In this document: piece by piece, positions 40,201 through 48,025 of the stretch | How the letters are laid out: every line of letters begins with the position of its first letter | Position numbering within the stretch: position 1 is the stretch's first letter | NCBI GenBank assembly: GCA_964438705.1 | Contig: CAYTKQ010000018.1 | Location: 1 to 64,000, forward strand | Direction of reading: 5' to 3' | DNA from: Christensenella sp964438705 | Lineage (GTDB): Bacteria > Bacillota > Clostridia > Christensenellales > Christensenellaceae | DNA length: 64,000 bases | Program-made: the position numbers and the translations under genes | Notes under the pieces: model-generated | The model's input: only the letters and a program-made list of their open reading frames with translations | Databases searched by the model: none | Told to the model about the DNA's origin: nothing

Positions 40201-41854
40201 TGGATATGCAGAAGATTCTATCGTTACCGTAAAAGCCAACGACGATGTGCTGACTGCCGATGCAGGCGGTAAATATTCCTTGGCAAATATCACAAAAAAC
40301 ACAAAAATTTCCATTACAGGATTTACGGATGTAGCGCCTACAGTAAATACGGTTGCGCCAAGCGGCACACGTGCACCATTAAGCGGAACAATCACCGTAG
40401 TATTTAGCGAGGCTATACGAGAAGCCTATGGAGCACTAACGCTGAAGCTCGACGGCTCGTCCCTACCGCCCATATCCCTCAATGGCCGCCGGACAGATGC
40501 CAAAACCTACACAGCCGAATACGCAGGGCTTGCTCCACAAGCAACCTATACCGTAAATGTGTCGGGATTTAGAGATCTTGCGGGCAATGAGATGGATGAA
40601 GACAGCACCCACAGCTTTAAGACAGGAAAAGCAACGCCGGCTGTTGCGCTGGATATTCGCACAGACGCCACACAAACATCGCCGGCCATCATCCTCACCG
40701 CAAAGGTATCCAGCGGGTTTTCCCCCACAGGCACTGTCGATTTCTTCATAGGCAATGAGTTTATAGATACCGCTCCAATAGATACTGCATCAGGTACGGC
40801 AACCCTGACCCCCTCCCATATCCCTCCCAAGGGAGATGAGGAGTATATGTATTACGCAGTGTATAGCGGTGACGAAAAACATAACACGGCAGAATCACAG
40901 CAAAAACCCTATACGCTCGGTAAGAGTGATGGAGCGATCACCATAAAAAACGATATCTCCAAGGTGTATGACACTAAGCCGGTAACCCCGCCCGAAACAG
41001 GACAAAACAGCACGGGAGCGGTGACCATAGAATATTCGGCAGATGGGATCAACTACACAACCACGCCTCCCACGGATGTGGGCAGCTACACAGTGCGCGC
41101 CACCCTTGCGCCGGATAACCAATATAACGGAGCGGAAGCTTGGGGTCGCTTTGAAATCACGCCGGCAGACCCCACATATACCGCCCCAAGCTATTTCCTT
41201 GTCATGGAGGGGACGAAATTGGGCGATATAGATTTAAGCCCGTATGCTGCAAACGGAACCTTCGCATGGAAAACGCCGGAGGCGGATGTGGGCGCGGTGG
41301 GCAGTAAAACAGATTTTGAACTGCAATTCATACCGGATACGAAAAACTACAAAAAAGCGGAAGGCATCATGGTATCTGTAGAGGTGCGCAGAAAATCCAT
41401 AACGCCAACAGCGCAAAGCAGCACCATCGGCGGCGTCAACGCCAGCTACACGGCAGGCGAAACCATCACCTTTACAGCCGCAGGAAGCGGGATGGATAAC
41501 ACAACGCCGCTATCAGGAGATACAAGGTGGAGACCCGCTTCATGGAAATGCAATCCGGAGGGCGTGTTTGCGGACGGCAGCTATACGGCAAGCTTTGTGT
41601 TGGATACGGCGGGAAATTATGAGCTGGCGGTGACCTTTGAAGAAGAGGTTTATGATGGCACAGGGTTTGAAGCCACCGGCAATACATACACAGAAAGCAC
41701 TCCAATCTTGATCAATGCGGTCAATGCGGCACCGACCGGCAAAAAAGCGGCGGCGACAGATGACAACACTCCCCTGCTCCCCTATTCGTTGCTTGCATTG
41801 TTGTCGGCAACGCTATTGGCGGTCGTTCGGGTAAACAAGAAAAGACCCGAATAA
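37253..41854 (+). CDS. Multidomain cell-surface protein
   Basis: A 1533-residue exported protein. Signal peptide 1-28 (IFLLMCIVLGMVCSFPVAAFAA). Residues 30-640 contain GLUG-like repeats (GTFDGNGKTISNMTI, GTFDGDGNAILGMKI; NCxxxG units). Beyond residue about 870 come all-beta modules: a Big_5-like domain (PSGTRAPLSGTITVVFSEAI), a Big_3-type module and an MBG/YDG-type module (VGSYTVRATLAPDNQYNGAEAWGRFEI). One C-terminal TM helix followed by NKKRPE; the sorting motif LPXTG is absent (the sequence before is LLPYSLLA). ATG 37253 has AAGGAG. More A+T-rich than its neighbours, so possibly acquired. Confidence 0.85.
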   Translation: MKKRCVGIFLLMCIVLGMVCSFPVAAFAAGNTWEDYKDTSIFDNKNQMEYVITTPEQLAGFAYVVNNIQDSFLHKTVKLGNNIDLKGHDWIPIDYSGVKIRPAAGFWGTFDGNGKTISNMTIKSNSPSPYGTLVEVGFFGRCDGVIKDLTLENIDITSSADVVGGLCGALTTYSDQVTATAKNCAVTGGKITSGAYYQNAAIGRNHRAIVTDVSDSGVTMAADKLWSRRADTTIFEKDQPTYDISTPEQLAGFAKMLNESKTTFKGKTVTLLNSIDLSKWEWVPAKNFEGTFDGDGNAILGMKITPEFSPQNAGFFASSSGTIKNLTVSGDIEVRASGVANAGMISATSSADISNCYTYGTINNYPPGQRINTGGVVGLYNGGNGIKNCINAVDVASNGGASSFIGGLIGNWQTDNTFPHDAMLYRCANVGNITGGRCAGGLVGAITYDPNPTAILEKKMLIMDCAVSDEVIIDRANDYAGGFVGQLVLQDITNAPSMDGKETVQIANSYSTATIKNPGKMGAGIIGHIYWMWGSGLSNAANTPVKLSNIYSASTLDNVPTYVYFANMNKDAIKISVSTYKNFIVCIGEPSEYGFTTSDGGRYNETNYKNDTKMCFPDDRQHFAWTYDVAAGKNNKYTFAEGSLTGDLDANSKNAEIATLISGTPSGWEELSDFNKKYPVLKEVKLRDFYAKLPSVSKATISVDPQASLEKTSYYDLQQQQQLTADKETGFMLRMERMFANKEHRNVEATSWESIKFGTPLPTGTKVTLRTIKSDFSGYEDGEYTTEVTTDPTREIVFNNLTKDGNTIARLPQSKEKRAYDVFFNFENASFSEYSTTYTVTVNGKPVPGTGEPIVVKDLPKSDVTFEYDESAGMVKSGSSSTVISPDTPVRILNGTSPSFFIAPEISYKIEKLTINGTAVSFPSGGNLAIENISADTTVKIDFKKRTYDVTLDAASAGAQTSISLPAEVEYGDTLDFKVSAKDGYAEDSIVTVKANDDVLTADAGGKYSLANITKNTKISITGFTDVAPTVNTVAPSGTRAPLSGTITVVFSEAIREAYGALTLKLDGSSLPPISLNGRRTDAKTYTAEYAGLAPQATYTVNVSGFRDLAGNEMDEDSTHSFKTGKATPAVALDIRTDATQTSPAIILTAKVSSGFSPTGTVDFFIGNEFIDTAPIDTASGTATLTPSHIPPKGDEEYMYYAVYSGDEKHNTAESQQKPYTLGKSDGAITIKNDISKVYDTKPVTPPETGQNSTGAVTIEYSADGINYTTTPPTDVGSYTVRATLAPDNQYNGAEAWGRFEITPADPTYTAPSYFLVMEGTKLGDIDLSPYAANGTFAWKTPEADVGAVGSKTDFELQFIPDTKNYKKAEGIMVSVEVRRKSITPTAQSSTIGGVNASYTAGETITFTAAGSGMDNTTPLSGDTRWRPASWKCNPEGVFADGSYTASFVLDTAGNYELAVTFEEEVYDGTGFEATGNTYTESTPILINAVNAAPTGKKAAATDDNTPLLPYSLLALLSATLLAVVRVNKKRPE

Positions 41855-41886
41855 AACCCCTTACGGCCGCCTGCCACACCACAAAA

Positions 41887-41915
41887 AAAGTCCGCGGGAA
41901 GCGGACTTTTTTTGT
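41887..41915. terminator. Terminator after the second surface protein
   Basis: AAAGTCCGC-GGGAA-GCGGACTTT inside A7/T7 tracts; can stop transcription from both sides. Confidence 0.9.
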
Positions 41916-41960
41916 GGCTGCGTATCAATTTCACATCACCCTTTTGCTTGAAGCAGATAT

Positions 41961-42620
41961 TTACTTGCCTATAAACTCAATATCGATATCACCATTGTTG
42001 TTTGATACTGTCAGCGTTTTTGCACCGTTTTCTTTGTTTGATGGCAGATTGCTTTCGCCCTTCTTGCTTTCACAGGAAATCGCATAATCATCATAACTTC
42101 CAACGATCGATCCGGTTATATCTCCATTTTTTGCATGAAGACTGATCGTGTTTTTGACATCCAGTTGATCAAAAACAAGGTTGCCGCCTTGAGAGGAAAG
42201 CGAAACATCCTCATGAACAGTCAACGCGGAAACGATAATATTTTCATTCGTGGTAGATATTTTGAGAGAGAGCGCATTCGGCACCTGCAGCAATATTTTT
42301 CGAGAATCGGCAGCAGATTTTCCGCCTATATAATCCGTCCACGCCTTATCGCTTGCGGCGGCCATTGTCAGCGTGCGATTGTCAGAAGTGGAAATGTCGT
42401 AATACTCTTTGTCGCTTTCAAAATAGTCAATGTGAATTTTGTTGTCAGGGGATGGCACAACTTCAATTTGCCTGTCCCGAACATCGATGCAGATTTCCGT
42501 GATTTCCTTGCCCTCCGATGTATAGCTTTTCTCTGTAAACGCTTCACCATTGTTTGCGCAGCCGGTGAAACAAGCAGCACCTATAACGAAGCACATCAAT
42601 AATGCAACCATTTTTTTCAT
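41961..42620 (-). CDS. DUF4097-type lipoprotein
   Basis: A 219-residue protein with a lipoprotein signal (MVALLMCFVIGAACFTGC, lipidated C21). The mature part is a right-handed parallel beta arrangement typical of DUF4097/DUF2807 putative adhesins, with repeated short strands (LSLKISTTNENIIVSALTV, SLSSQGGNLVFDQLDVKNTI). GGAGG precedes ATG 42620. Divergent from the MerR gene and sharing a palindrome with it, so likely controlled by that regulator. A+T-rich like the adjacent genes. Function unknown. Confidence 0.75.
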   Translation of the reverse strand: MKKMVALLMCFVIGAACFTGCANNGEAFTEKSYTSEGKEITEICIDVRDRQIEVVPSPDNKIHIDYFESDKEYYDISTSDNRTLTMAAASDKAWTDYIGGKSAADSRKILLQVPNALSLKISTTNENIIVSALTVHEDVSLSSQGGNLVFDQLDVKNTISLHAKNGDITGSIVGSYDDYAISCESKKGESNLPSNKENGAKTLTVSNNNGDIDIEFIGK

Positions 42621-42643
42621 AAAATATTCCTCCGTACCTTAAA

Positions 42644-42672
42644 TTGATTTGCGTCAGTTTCCATGCTATAAT
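42644..42672 (+). promoter_or_regulatory. Promoter of the MerR-family gene
   Basis: TTGATT (42644-42649), 17-bp spacer, TATAAT (42667-42672). Confidence 0.8.
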
Positions 42673-42681
42673 CATTTTAAT

Positions 42682-42700
42682 CCCTTGTGCAACACAAGGG
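42682..42700. promoter_or_regulatory. Candidate MerR operator
   Basis: Perfect inverted repeat CCCTTGTG-CAA-CACAAGGG. It covers about +3 to +21 of the merR transcript and contains the -35 (TTGCAC, 42687-42692) of a possible divergent promoter with TATAGC (42665-42670) for the lipoprotein gene. Confidence 0.7.
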
Positions 42701-42713
42701 TCAAGGGGCAATC

Positions 42714-43496
42714 ATGAAAATATATTTCTCGGTTGGCGAAACTGCAAAAGCAGTTCATACAACGATCGAAACACTGCGGCATTATGACCGTATCGGGCTT
42801 GTTAAGCCAAGCAAAAAAGATAGCACAACCAACTACCGCTATTACACAGAACAAGATATTGTGCGAATTAATACAGTGCGCGCCTTGCGGCAGATGGATT
42901 TGCCTTTGCAAAAAATCAAAGAGGTTTTATCGTTTGAGGATCTTGAAAAAATTATTGATTTTTTAACAGAGGCAGAAAAAAGAGCAGATGAAAAAATGGC
43001 GCTGCTGGAATATAGCAAAGCGAAAATACAGTTGGCAAAATCGAATTATGAGAATAAACTTCGCGGGCATATCCCAACAGAGGGTATAACGATTCAATAT
43101 TTTCAAGAGCGTATTATCTTGCTTTCAGATACGCTTGAAACCCCAACCCTCGATAACCTTTGGAGCTATTTGAGCCATTTCTACGATAAAATCGGCGCAT
43201 CGCTAAAAGGGCAATTCTCGTTTGAAGATATTGCAGGTATCTACACGGAAGATGGATTTTCTAAAATGTTCGCCGTTTGTACTCGCTACGAAAATACCGA
43301 TGGATTAAAGATATTGCCAAAAGGAAACTATTTGTGCGCAAACTGCACCGAAGAAAACAGAAGTGCCAAATTAAAAGAGCTCCTACAGATTGCAAAGAAT
43401 GAACATGCAGCTCAACCAAAGTTTACAGTGCAGCAAATTGTTGTATCCGGTATTTTGCAGTGGCATTATCAAGCTCAGGTTTACTTGGGAAATTAA
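42714..43496 (+). CDS. MerR-family transcriptional regulator
   Basis: A 260-residue regulator. N-terminal MerR winged helix (YFSVGETAKAVHTTIETLRHYDRIGLVKPSKKDSTTNYRYYTEQD), coiled-coil dimerisation helix (about 75-115), and a C-terminal ligand-binding region resembling BmrR/TipA-type effector domains (GyrI-like, with FAVCTRYENTDGLKILPKGNYLC). The effector may be a hydrophobic or cationic compound; inference only. ATG 42714 is used. Divergent from the DUF4097 lipoprotein with a perfect palindrome between. A+T-rich. Confidence 0.85.
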   Translation: MKIYFSVGETAKAVHTTIETLRHYDRIGLVKPSKKDSTTNYRYYTEQDIVRINTVRALRQMDLPLQKIKEVLSFEDLEKIIDFLTEAEKRADEKMALLEYSKAKIQLAKSNYENKLRGHIPTEGITIQYFQERIILLSDTLETPTLDNLWSYLSHFYDKIGASLKGQFSFEDIAGIYTEDGFSKMFAVCTRYENTDGLKILPKGNYLCANCTEENRSAKLKELLQIAKNEHAAQPKFTVQQIVVSGILQWHYQAQVYLGN

Positions 43497-43525
43497 AGCG
43501 GTATCTGAAAATAGAAAAGTGCCAG

Positions 43526-43567
43526 TTAAAAGGAGTACAGTGAACGAATTCGCTGTACTCCTTTTAA
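43526..43567. terminator. Bidirectional terminator
   Basis: TTAAAAGGAGTACAG pairs perfectly with CTGTACTCCTTTTAA; separates the MerR gene from the convergent NlpC/P60 gene. Confidence 0.9.
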
Positions 43568-43597
43568 AATTGGCTGTATCCTCTTAATCGTCGTTGT

Positions 43598-45055
43598 TTA
43601 GAGCGGGCGCTTTGCGAAGATGAACCCGTTTTTGAACCACGAGCCAAATTCTCTCTTGACCATCGCGTTCTTGCTCGATGATGCGTCGAGCACCATGCCG
43701 TCGCCAAGATAGATCGCCACGTGGCCGTTCATGCAGATGATGTCACCGCGCTGCATGTCGTCCATGTTGCTGATGGTCGGGTAATCCGTGCTTCTCCAGC
43801 CTGCCGACGTTCTGTAGGGCACGTCGTTGCCGCTTTCGCGCAGAGCATAGTAGATCAACCCCGAACAGTCAAACGCGTTTGGTCCCTTTGCGCCAAGGCG
43901 ATAGGGCTTTCCAAGCTGCGCTTCCGCAACCGCGATGAACGCTTCTACAGAGCCGGGATCGGCTGTGTACGAAGGTGTTTCATCCTTCGGCGCCTCTTCT
44001 TCCTTGGGCGCTTCCGGCTTGCTTTCCGCGTTGCCCGCAGAGGTGCTGGGCGGATTTACCTTATCCTCATTTTTGGGCGTTTCGGGCTTCTTGTCCGCTT
44101 CTGCCTTCTTGTCTGCCTCTGCCTTATCCGCCGCCGCCTTATCTGCCGCTTCCTTGTCGGCTGCCGCTTTCTGCTGCTCCTCATACTCGAGCGAAGGCGT
44201 TGCATCCTTCGAGAAGATCAGCTCCTGCGTCATATGTCCGACGCTTCCGTCGTCTGCAAGGCCGCTCATCCGCTGGAAGTAACGAACCGCTTTGTCCGTC
44301 TCTTCGCCGAAATAGCCGGTCGTGGACGATACGGGATAGCCAAGCTCTTGCAGACGCTCCTGCAGACGTTCAACGTCCGCGCCGTCCGCGCCAAGCGCCA
44401 TCGTGTATTCCTTCGCCTGATCGGAGAACAGAAGCGCCTGCGTCTCCGGGCCGGCTGCGCCGTCCACCGCAAGGCCGTGCTTACGCTGGAAATAGCGGAT
44501 CGCCTGACCTGTCTGCGGACCGAAGTAGTCTGTCGTTTCATCAGCGCCCATATAGTAGAGATCCATCAAACGCTGCTGGAGTGCCGGGACAGATGCGTCC
44601 GTCATGCCCTCCGTGAGAGTCGTATAGGCGGGGGTCGGCTCCGGTGTCACTTCGGGCGTTGCCTCCGGCGTCACCTCTGCGACCGGCGTCGCTTCCCCTT
44701 CCGCCGTAACGGTGGAAGTGTCCTTTTCGGGCGTCTTTGTCGCTGCAAGCGTTTTCTCCGTAAGCTCTGCTGTCGGCTCGGGAGCAATCGTCGCTTCCGG
44801 CTTGGTCGCTTGTTCCGCCTGCGCTACCTGCGCTTCCGGTTCCGCTTTCATGCTCATGTCGACATTTGCCGCCGACGCGATCATGATCGGAACCATTACG
44901 GACGCGACGACAACCGTCACGACTGTGAATAAACGTTTTTTCCTCCTGGTGCGGTAACGCACCATGGCACGGGATCCCGTCCCGCTATTTGAGGAAACGT
45001 CGTTATTCCGTCTTGCATGGACAGACGTCCTGTGTTTCCCAAATGGCTTGATCAT
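43598..45055 (-). CDS. NlpC/P60 peptidoglycan endopeptidase with two PG-binding domains
   Basis: A 485-residue wall hydrolase. A basic cytoplasmic N-terminus and one TM/signal anchor (about 42-62), a Thr/Glu/Pro-rich spacer, two PG_binding_1 domains (about 140-205 and 215-280), an Ala/Asp/Lys-rich linker (DKAAADKAEADKKAEADKK), and the NlpC/P60 domain (about 365-485) with catalytic Cys in NAFDCSGLIYYAL and His in NGHVAIYLGDG. By family it cleaves gamma-D-Glu to diamino-acid bonds. AGGAG lies 7 bp before ATG 45055. Own promoter. Confidence 0.92.
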   Translation of the reverse strand: MIKPFGKHRTSVHARRNNDVSSNSGTGSRAMVRYRTRRKKRLFTVVTVVVASVMVPIMIASAANVDMSMKAEPEAQVAQAEQATKPEATIAPEPTAELTEKTLAATKTPEKDTSTVTAEGEATPVAEVTPEATPEVTPEPTPAYTTLTEGMTDASVPALQQRLMDLYYMGADETTDYFGPQTGQAIRYFQRKHGLAVDGAAGPETQALLFSDQAKEYTMALGADGADVERLQERLQELGYPVSSTTGYFGEETDKAVRYFQRMSGLADDGSVGHMTQELIFSKDATPSLEYEEQQKAAADKEAADKAAADKAEADKKAEADKKPETPKNEDKVNPPSTSAGNAESKPEAPKEEEAPKDETPSYTADPGSVEAFIAVAEAQLGKPYRLGAKGPNAFDCSGLIYYALRESGNDVPYRTSAGWRSTDYPTISNMDDMQRGDIICMNGHVAIYLGDGMVLDASSSKNAMVKREFGSWFKNGFIFAKRPL

Positions 45056-45097
45056 GGTTGGTCTCCTTTTCTTTCGCTTTTGCGAATTTGTAAACTG

Positions 45098-45126
45098 AGT
45101 ATACTACAATTCGTTAGATTTGTCCA
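45098..45126 (-). promoter_or_regulatory. Promoter of the NlpC/P60 gene
   Basis: TGGACA (45121-45126), 17 bp, TATACT (45098-45103) on the minus strand. Confidence 0.75.
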
Positions 45127-45274
45127 TAGTTTTTTAAATTATTTGTAATATTTACGTAATATATGCCCTCCGTTTCCCATTTTAAAAAGGTTTTTCAGAA
45201 AAAAAACAAAAATCGTTTTTGAACGGATTCAATTCTTAACAATTGTGTGACAGCGTTTACGCCCCTGCGGAATA

Positions 45275-45283
45275 TGGTATAAT
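45275..45283 (+). promoter_or_regulatory. Extended -10 promoter of small ORF and GH3 gene
   Basis: TGGTATAAT, an extended -10, with a weak TTTACG-like -35 16 bp upstream. The start would be near 45290, 39 nt before the small ORF. Nothing else is seen in 45127-45274. Confidence 0.65.
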
Positions 45284-45328
45284 TATTTTACTTCTTCATT
45301 TATCTTTTTATTATAGGGAGAAATATCT

Positions 45329-45478
45329 GTGACAAATAACTTTTGCAGACCTTGCGGTGTTAAAAGTTCTGTTCATGGTCACGACCGCGGATTAAAAAAA
45401 GCAGACAAACAATCCAATTTGGCGCAAATCAAACAGGGAAAATCATTGAGTATTTCAGTCAGTTGTTGGAATCATTAA
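45329..45478 (+). CDS. Small ORF, 49 residues, Cys-containing peptide upstream of GH3
   Basis: GTG-initiated frame with AGGGAG exactly 8 bp upstream and an extended -10 promoter before it. The peptide starts MTNNFCRPCGVKSSVHGHD, has a basic polar middle (LKKADKQSNLAQIKQGK) and ends SISVSCWNH. It has no signal peptide or TM segment. The CxxC near the start, His-rich HGHD and the terminal CWNH are suggestive of metal binding or of a modified-peptide precursor, but no maturation enzyme is nearby. It ends 29 bp before the GH3 start and may be a regulatory leader. I do not recognise a family. Confidence 0.5.
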   Translation: MTNNFCRPCGVKSSVHGHDRGLKKADKQSNLAQIKQGKSLSISVSCWNH

Positions 45479-45507
45479 AGATTGGGAAAGTGAAGGATCC
45501 TAAATTC

Positions 45508-47892
45508 ATGGAAAAGTTCGATCACATCATTTCGACCCTCACCCTCGAGCAAAAGGCCGACCTGTGCTCCGGGTTTGACGCGTGGAACACAACGCCCGTT
45601 GCGGAAGCGGGCGTGCCCGGCGTGCTGATGGCGGACGGCCCCCACGGCCTTCGCAAGCAATACGACAAATCCTCCGCCATGCTGGAGGAGTCCGTCCCGG
45701 CGACCTGCTATCCCGCAGCGTCCACAACGGCGTGCTCATGGGATAGGGCGCTGCTGCGCGAGGTGGGCGAGGCCCTTGGCAGCGAGGCACACAGTCAGGA
45801 TGTCTCCATGGTTTTGGGGCCGGGCATCAACATCAAGCGCTCCCCGCTCTGCGGGCGTAACTTCGAATACTTTTCCGAGGACCCCGTCTTGGCGGGCGAT
45901 TTGGGCGCGGCAATGATCGACGGCATACAAAGCACGGGCATCGGCGCTTGCGTCAAGCACTTCGCGGCAAACAACCGTGAATATTTCCGTATGGTTTCAA
46001 ACTCCGTCGTGGATAAACGCGCCCTGCGCGAAATTTACCTTGCGGGCTTTGAACGTGCCATCGCGCGATCAAAGCCCTATTCCGTGATGAGCGCCTACAA
46101 CATGCTCAACGGGGTCTATTGCGGAGAATCGGACGCGCTGATCAAACATCTGCTGCGCGGGGAATGGAAATATGACGGCCTTGTCGTCTCCGACTGGGGC
46201 GCGTGCTACAACCGCGAACGCGGGATCGCCGCCGGGCTCGACCTCGAAATGCCCTATTCCGGTCAGGAAAACACAGAGCGCATCGTGCGCGCCGTCAAAA
46301 ACGGAAAGCTCGACGAAGCTGATCTCGATGCGTGTGTGCGGCGCATTCTTGCGTTCGTGTTCCGCTGCGAGGAAAACAAAACGCTTCCTTATATATGCGA
46401 TATGGAAAAAAATCATGCGCTTGCCCGCAAGGCAGCGGCGCAAAGCGCGGTTTTGCTGAAAAACGAAGGCGTTTTACCGTTAAAGCAGGGAACGAAGATC
46501 GCCCTGCTGGGCGAATTTGCGGAAAAGCCGCGCTATCAGGGCGCGGGCAGCTCGGGCATCAACCCCGCGCAGCTTGAAAACGCGCTCGACGCATTCCGCA
46601 AGCATGGGATTCACTACACCTATGCGCAGGGTTTTGCCATCGAAACAGACGAAAGCGACGAAACAATGCTCGCGGAAGCGGAACGCGCGGTGCGCGACTG
46701 CGATCTCGCCGTTATTATCGCCGGTCTGCCTCCCCGTTATGAGGTGGAAGGCATCGACCGGGAGCATATGCGCATCCCGCAAAACCAGATCGACCTGATC
46801 GCGCGGATCGCCTTGCTCAAGCCCGTGGTCGTTCTGCTGTGCGGCGGTGCGCCCGTAGAGATGCCGTGGCTAAACTCCATTCACGCATTGGTCCACTGCT
46901 ATCTCGGCGGCGAGGCGGGTGCCTCGGCAATGGCACAAATTTTGACGGGAGAGGTGAACCCCAGCGGAAAGCTTGCGGAGAGCTATCCGCTTTCCCTCGC
47001 GGATAACCCCTCCTATCATTTCTTCTCAGAGGACCGCCACAACGTGGAATATCGCGAAAGCGTGTATGTCGGCTACCGTTACTATGACGCGGCGGAAAAA
47101 AATGTTCTCTTTCCGTTCGGGTTCGGTCTTTCCTACACGACCTTCGAATATTCCGATTTGCGCATAGACCGCGAGGCCTTTGCCGCCGGTCAAACCATTA
47201 CGCTCAGCGTACAGATCACAAACACGGGGGATGTGGCGGGCGCGGAGGTCGTGCAGTGCTATGTTAAGGCGGATACCGCCCCATACAAAAATCTGCGCGG
47301 CTTTGAGAAGGTCTTTTTACAGCCCGGCGAACGAACGCAGGTGTCCTTCACGCTTGCAGAGCGGGATTTCTCCTTTTTTGATGCGCAGGCGAATGTTTGG
47401 AAGCTTTTTGCAGACGCACACGTCCTGATCGGCGCATCCTCGCGTGATATCCGCCTTGAGGCTGCGGTCAAAATCCCGGACGGCTCTCCCCTGCCCGACT
47501 ATCCCGTCTCGCGCGATGGGCATTGGGATGCGCTTCGCTACTATGCGTTTTTTGAAAAAATCCCGCATATCTCTTTTAGCACCCAGCCTTTTACCATCAA
47601 CGCAACGCTCAAAGACTTTGATTCCGTAGCCATCGGTCGTATGGTGCACAAGTTCGTTTCCGGTTTTGTGACCAAGCACATCAGTCCGGGCGGCTTTCAA
47701 AGCACAAAGATCATGCTCCAGCTGCTGGAGGAAAACCCCATGCGCGTGCTGGTTTCCATGTCCGGCGGCAGATTCACCTACGGCATGGCGCGGGGTGTGC
47801 TGATGATCGTCAACGGGCAGGTGTTCATGGGGCTGCTCGCCCTCGTTTCGGCTGCGCGCAAAAACAAAAAGCGAAAATTAAAATCAAAATAG
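45508..47892 (+). CDS. Glycoside hydrolase family 3 beta-glycosidase
   Basis: A 794-residue, apparently cytoplasmic exo-acting glycosidase (no signal peptide). GH3 N-domain with the KHFAANN motif and nucleophile Asp in GLVVSDWGA (about 230), the GH3 C-domain (about 320-560, with AGSSGINPAQL), and a fibronectin III-like domain (about 590-670). About 100 further residues at the end contain a hydrophobic stretch and a Lys/Arg-rich tail, unusual for the family. ATG 45508 with AAGGA is preferred; the frame extends to TTG 45463 but that overlaps the small ORF. Likely a beta-glucosidase or beta-xylosidase. Confidence 0.92.
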   Translation: MEKFDHIISTLTLEQKADLCSGFDAWNTTPVAEAGVPGVLMADGPHGLRKQYDKSSAMLEESVPATCYPAASTTACSWDRALLREVGEALGSEAHSQDVSMVLGPGINIKRSPLCGRNFEYFSEDPVLAGDLGAAMIDGIQSTGIGACVKHFAANNREYFRMVSNSVVDKRALREIYLAGFERAIARSKPYSVMSAYNMLNGVYCGESDALIKHLLRGEWKYDGLVVSDWGACYNRERGIAAGLDLEMPYSGQENTERIVRAVKNGKLDEADLDACVRRILAFVFRCEENKTLPYICDMEKNHALARKAAAQSAVLLKNEGVLPLKQGTKIALLGEFAEKPRYQGAGSSGINPAQLENALDAFRKHGIHYTYAQGFAIETDESDETMLAEAERAVRDCDLAVIIAGLPPRYEVEGIDREHMRIPQNQIDLIARIALLKPVVVLLCGGAPVEMPWLNSIHALVHCYLGGEAGASAMAQILTGEVNPSGKLAESYPLSLADNPSYHFFSEDRHNVEYRESVYVGYRYYDAAEKNVLFPFGFGLSYTTFEYSDLRIDREAFAAGQTITLSVQITNTGDVAGAEVVQCYVKADTAPYKNLRGFEKVFLQPGERTQVSFTLAERDFSFFDAQANVWKLFADAHVLIGASSRDIRLEAAVKIPDGSPLPDYPVSRDGHWDALRYYAFFEKIPHISFSTQPFTINATLKDFDSVAIGRMVHKFVSGFVTKHISPGGFQSTKIMLQLLEENPMRVLVSMSGGRFTYGMARGVLMIVNGQVFMGLLALVSAARKNKKRKLKSK

Positions 47893-47984
47893 TGTTTAAG
47901 GCATTCTTCGTCGGTTATATATATGGTGTCATCAATGCCTTCGGGCGGGTTGTGACGCCAAAACAATACATACCCCCAATCAGC

Positions 47985-48011
47985 AAAAAACCGGCGTTAG
48001 CCGGTTTTTTG
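47985..48011. terminator. Bidirectional terminator
   Basis: AAAAACCGGC-GTTA-GCCGGTTTTTT between GH3 and the convergent sugar/UROD operon. Confidence 0.9.
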
Positions 48012-48025
48012 TTTCCTGAAGTTTA

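Noticed and set aside
41740..41854. LPXTG sorting signal in the second surface protein
   Set aside because: LLPYSLLA is followed by a helix and basic tail but lacks the LPXTG residues; sortase anchoring not claimed.
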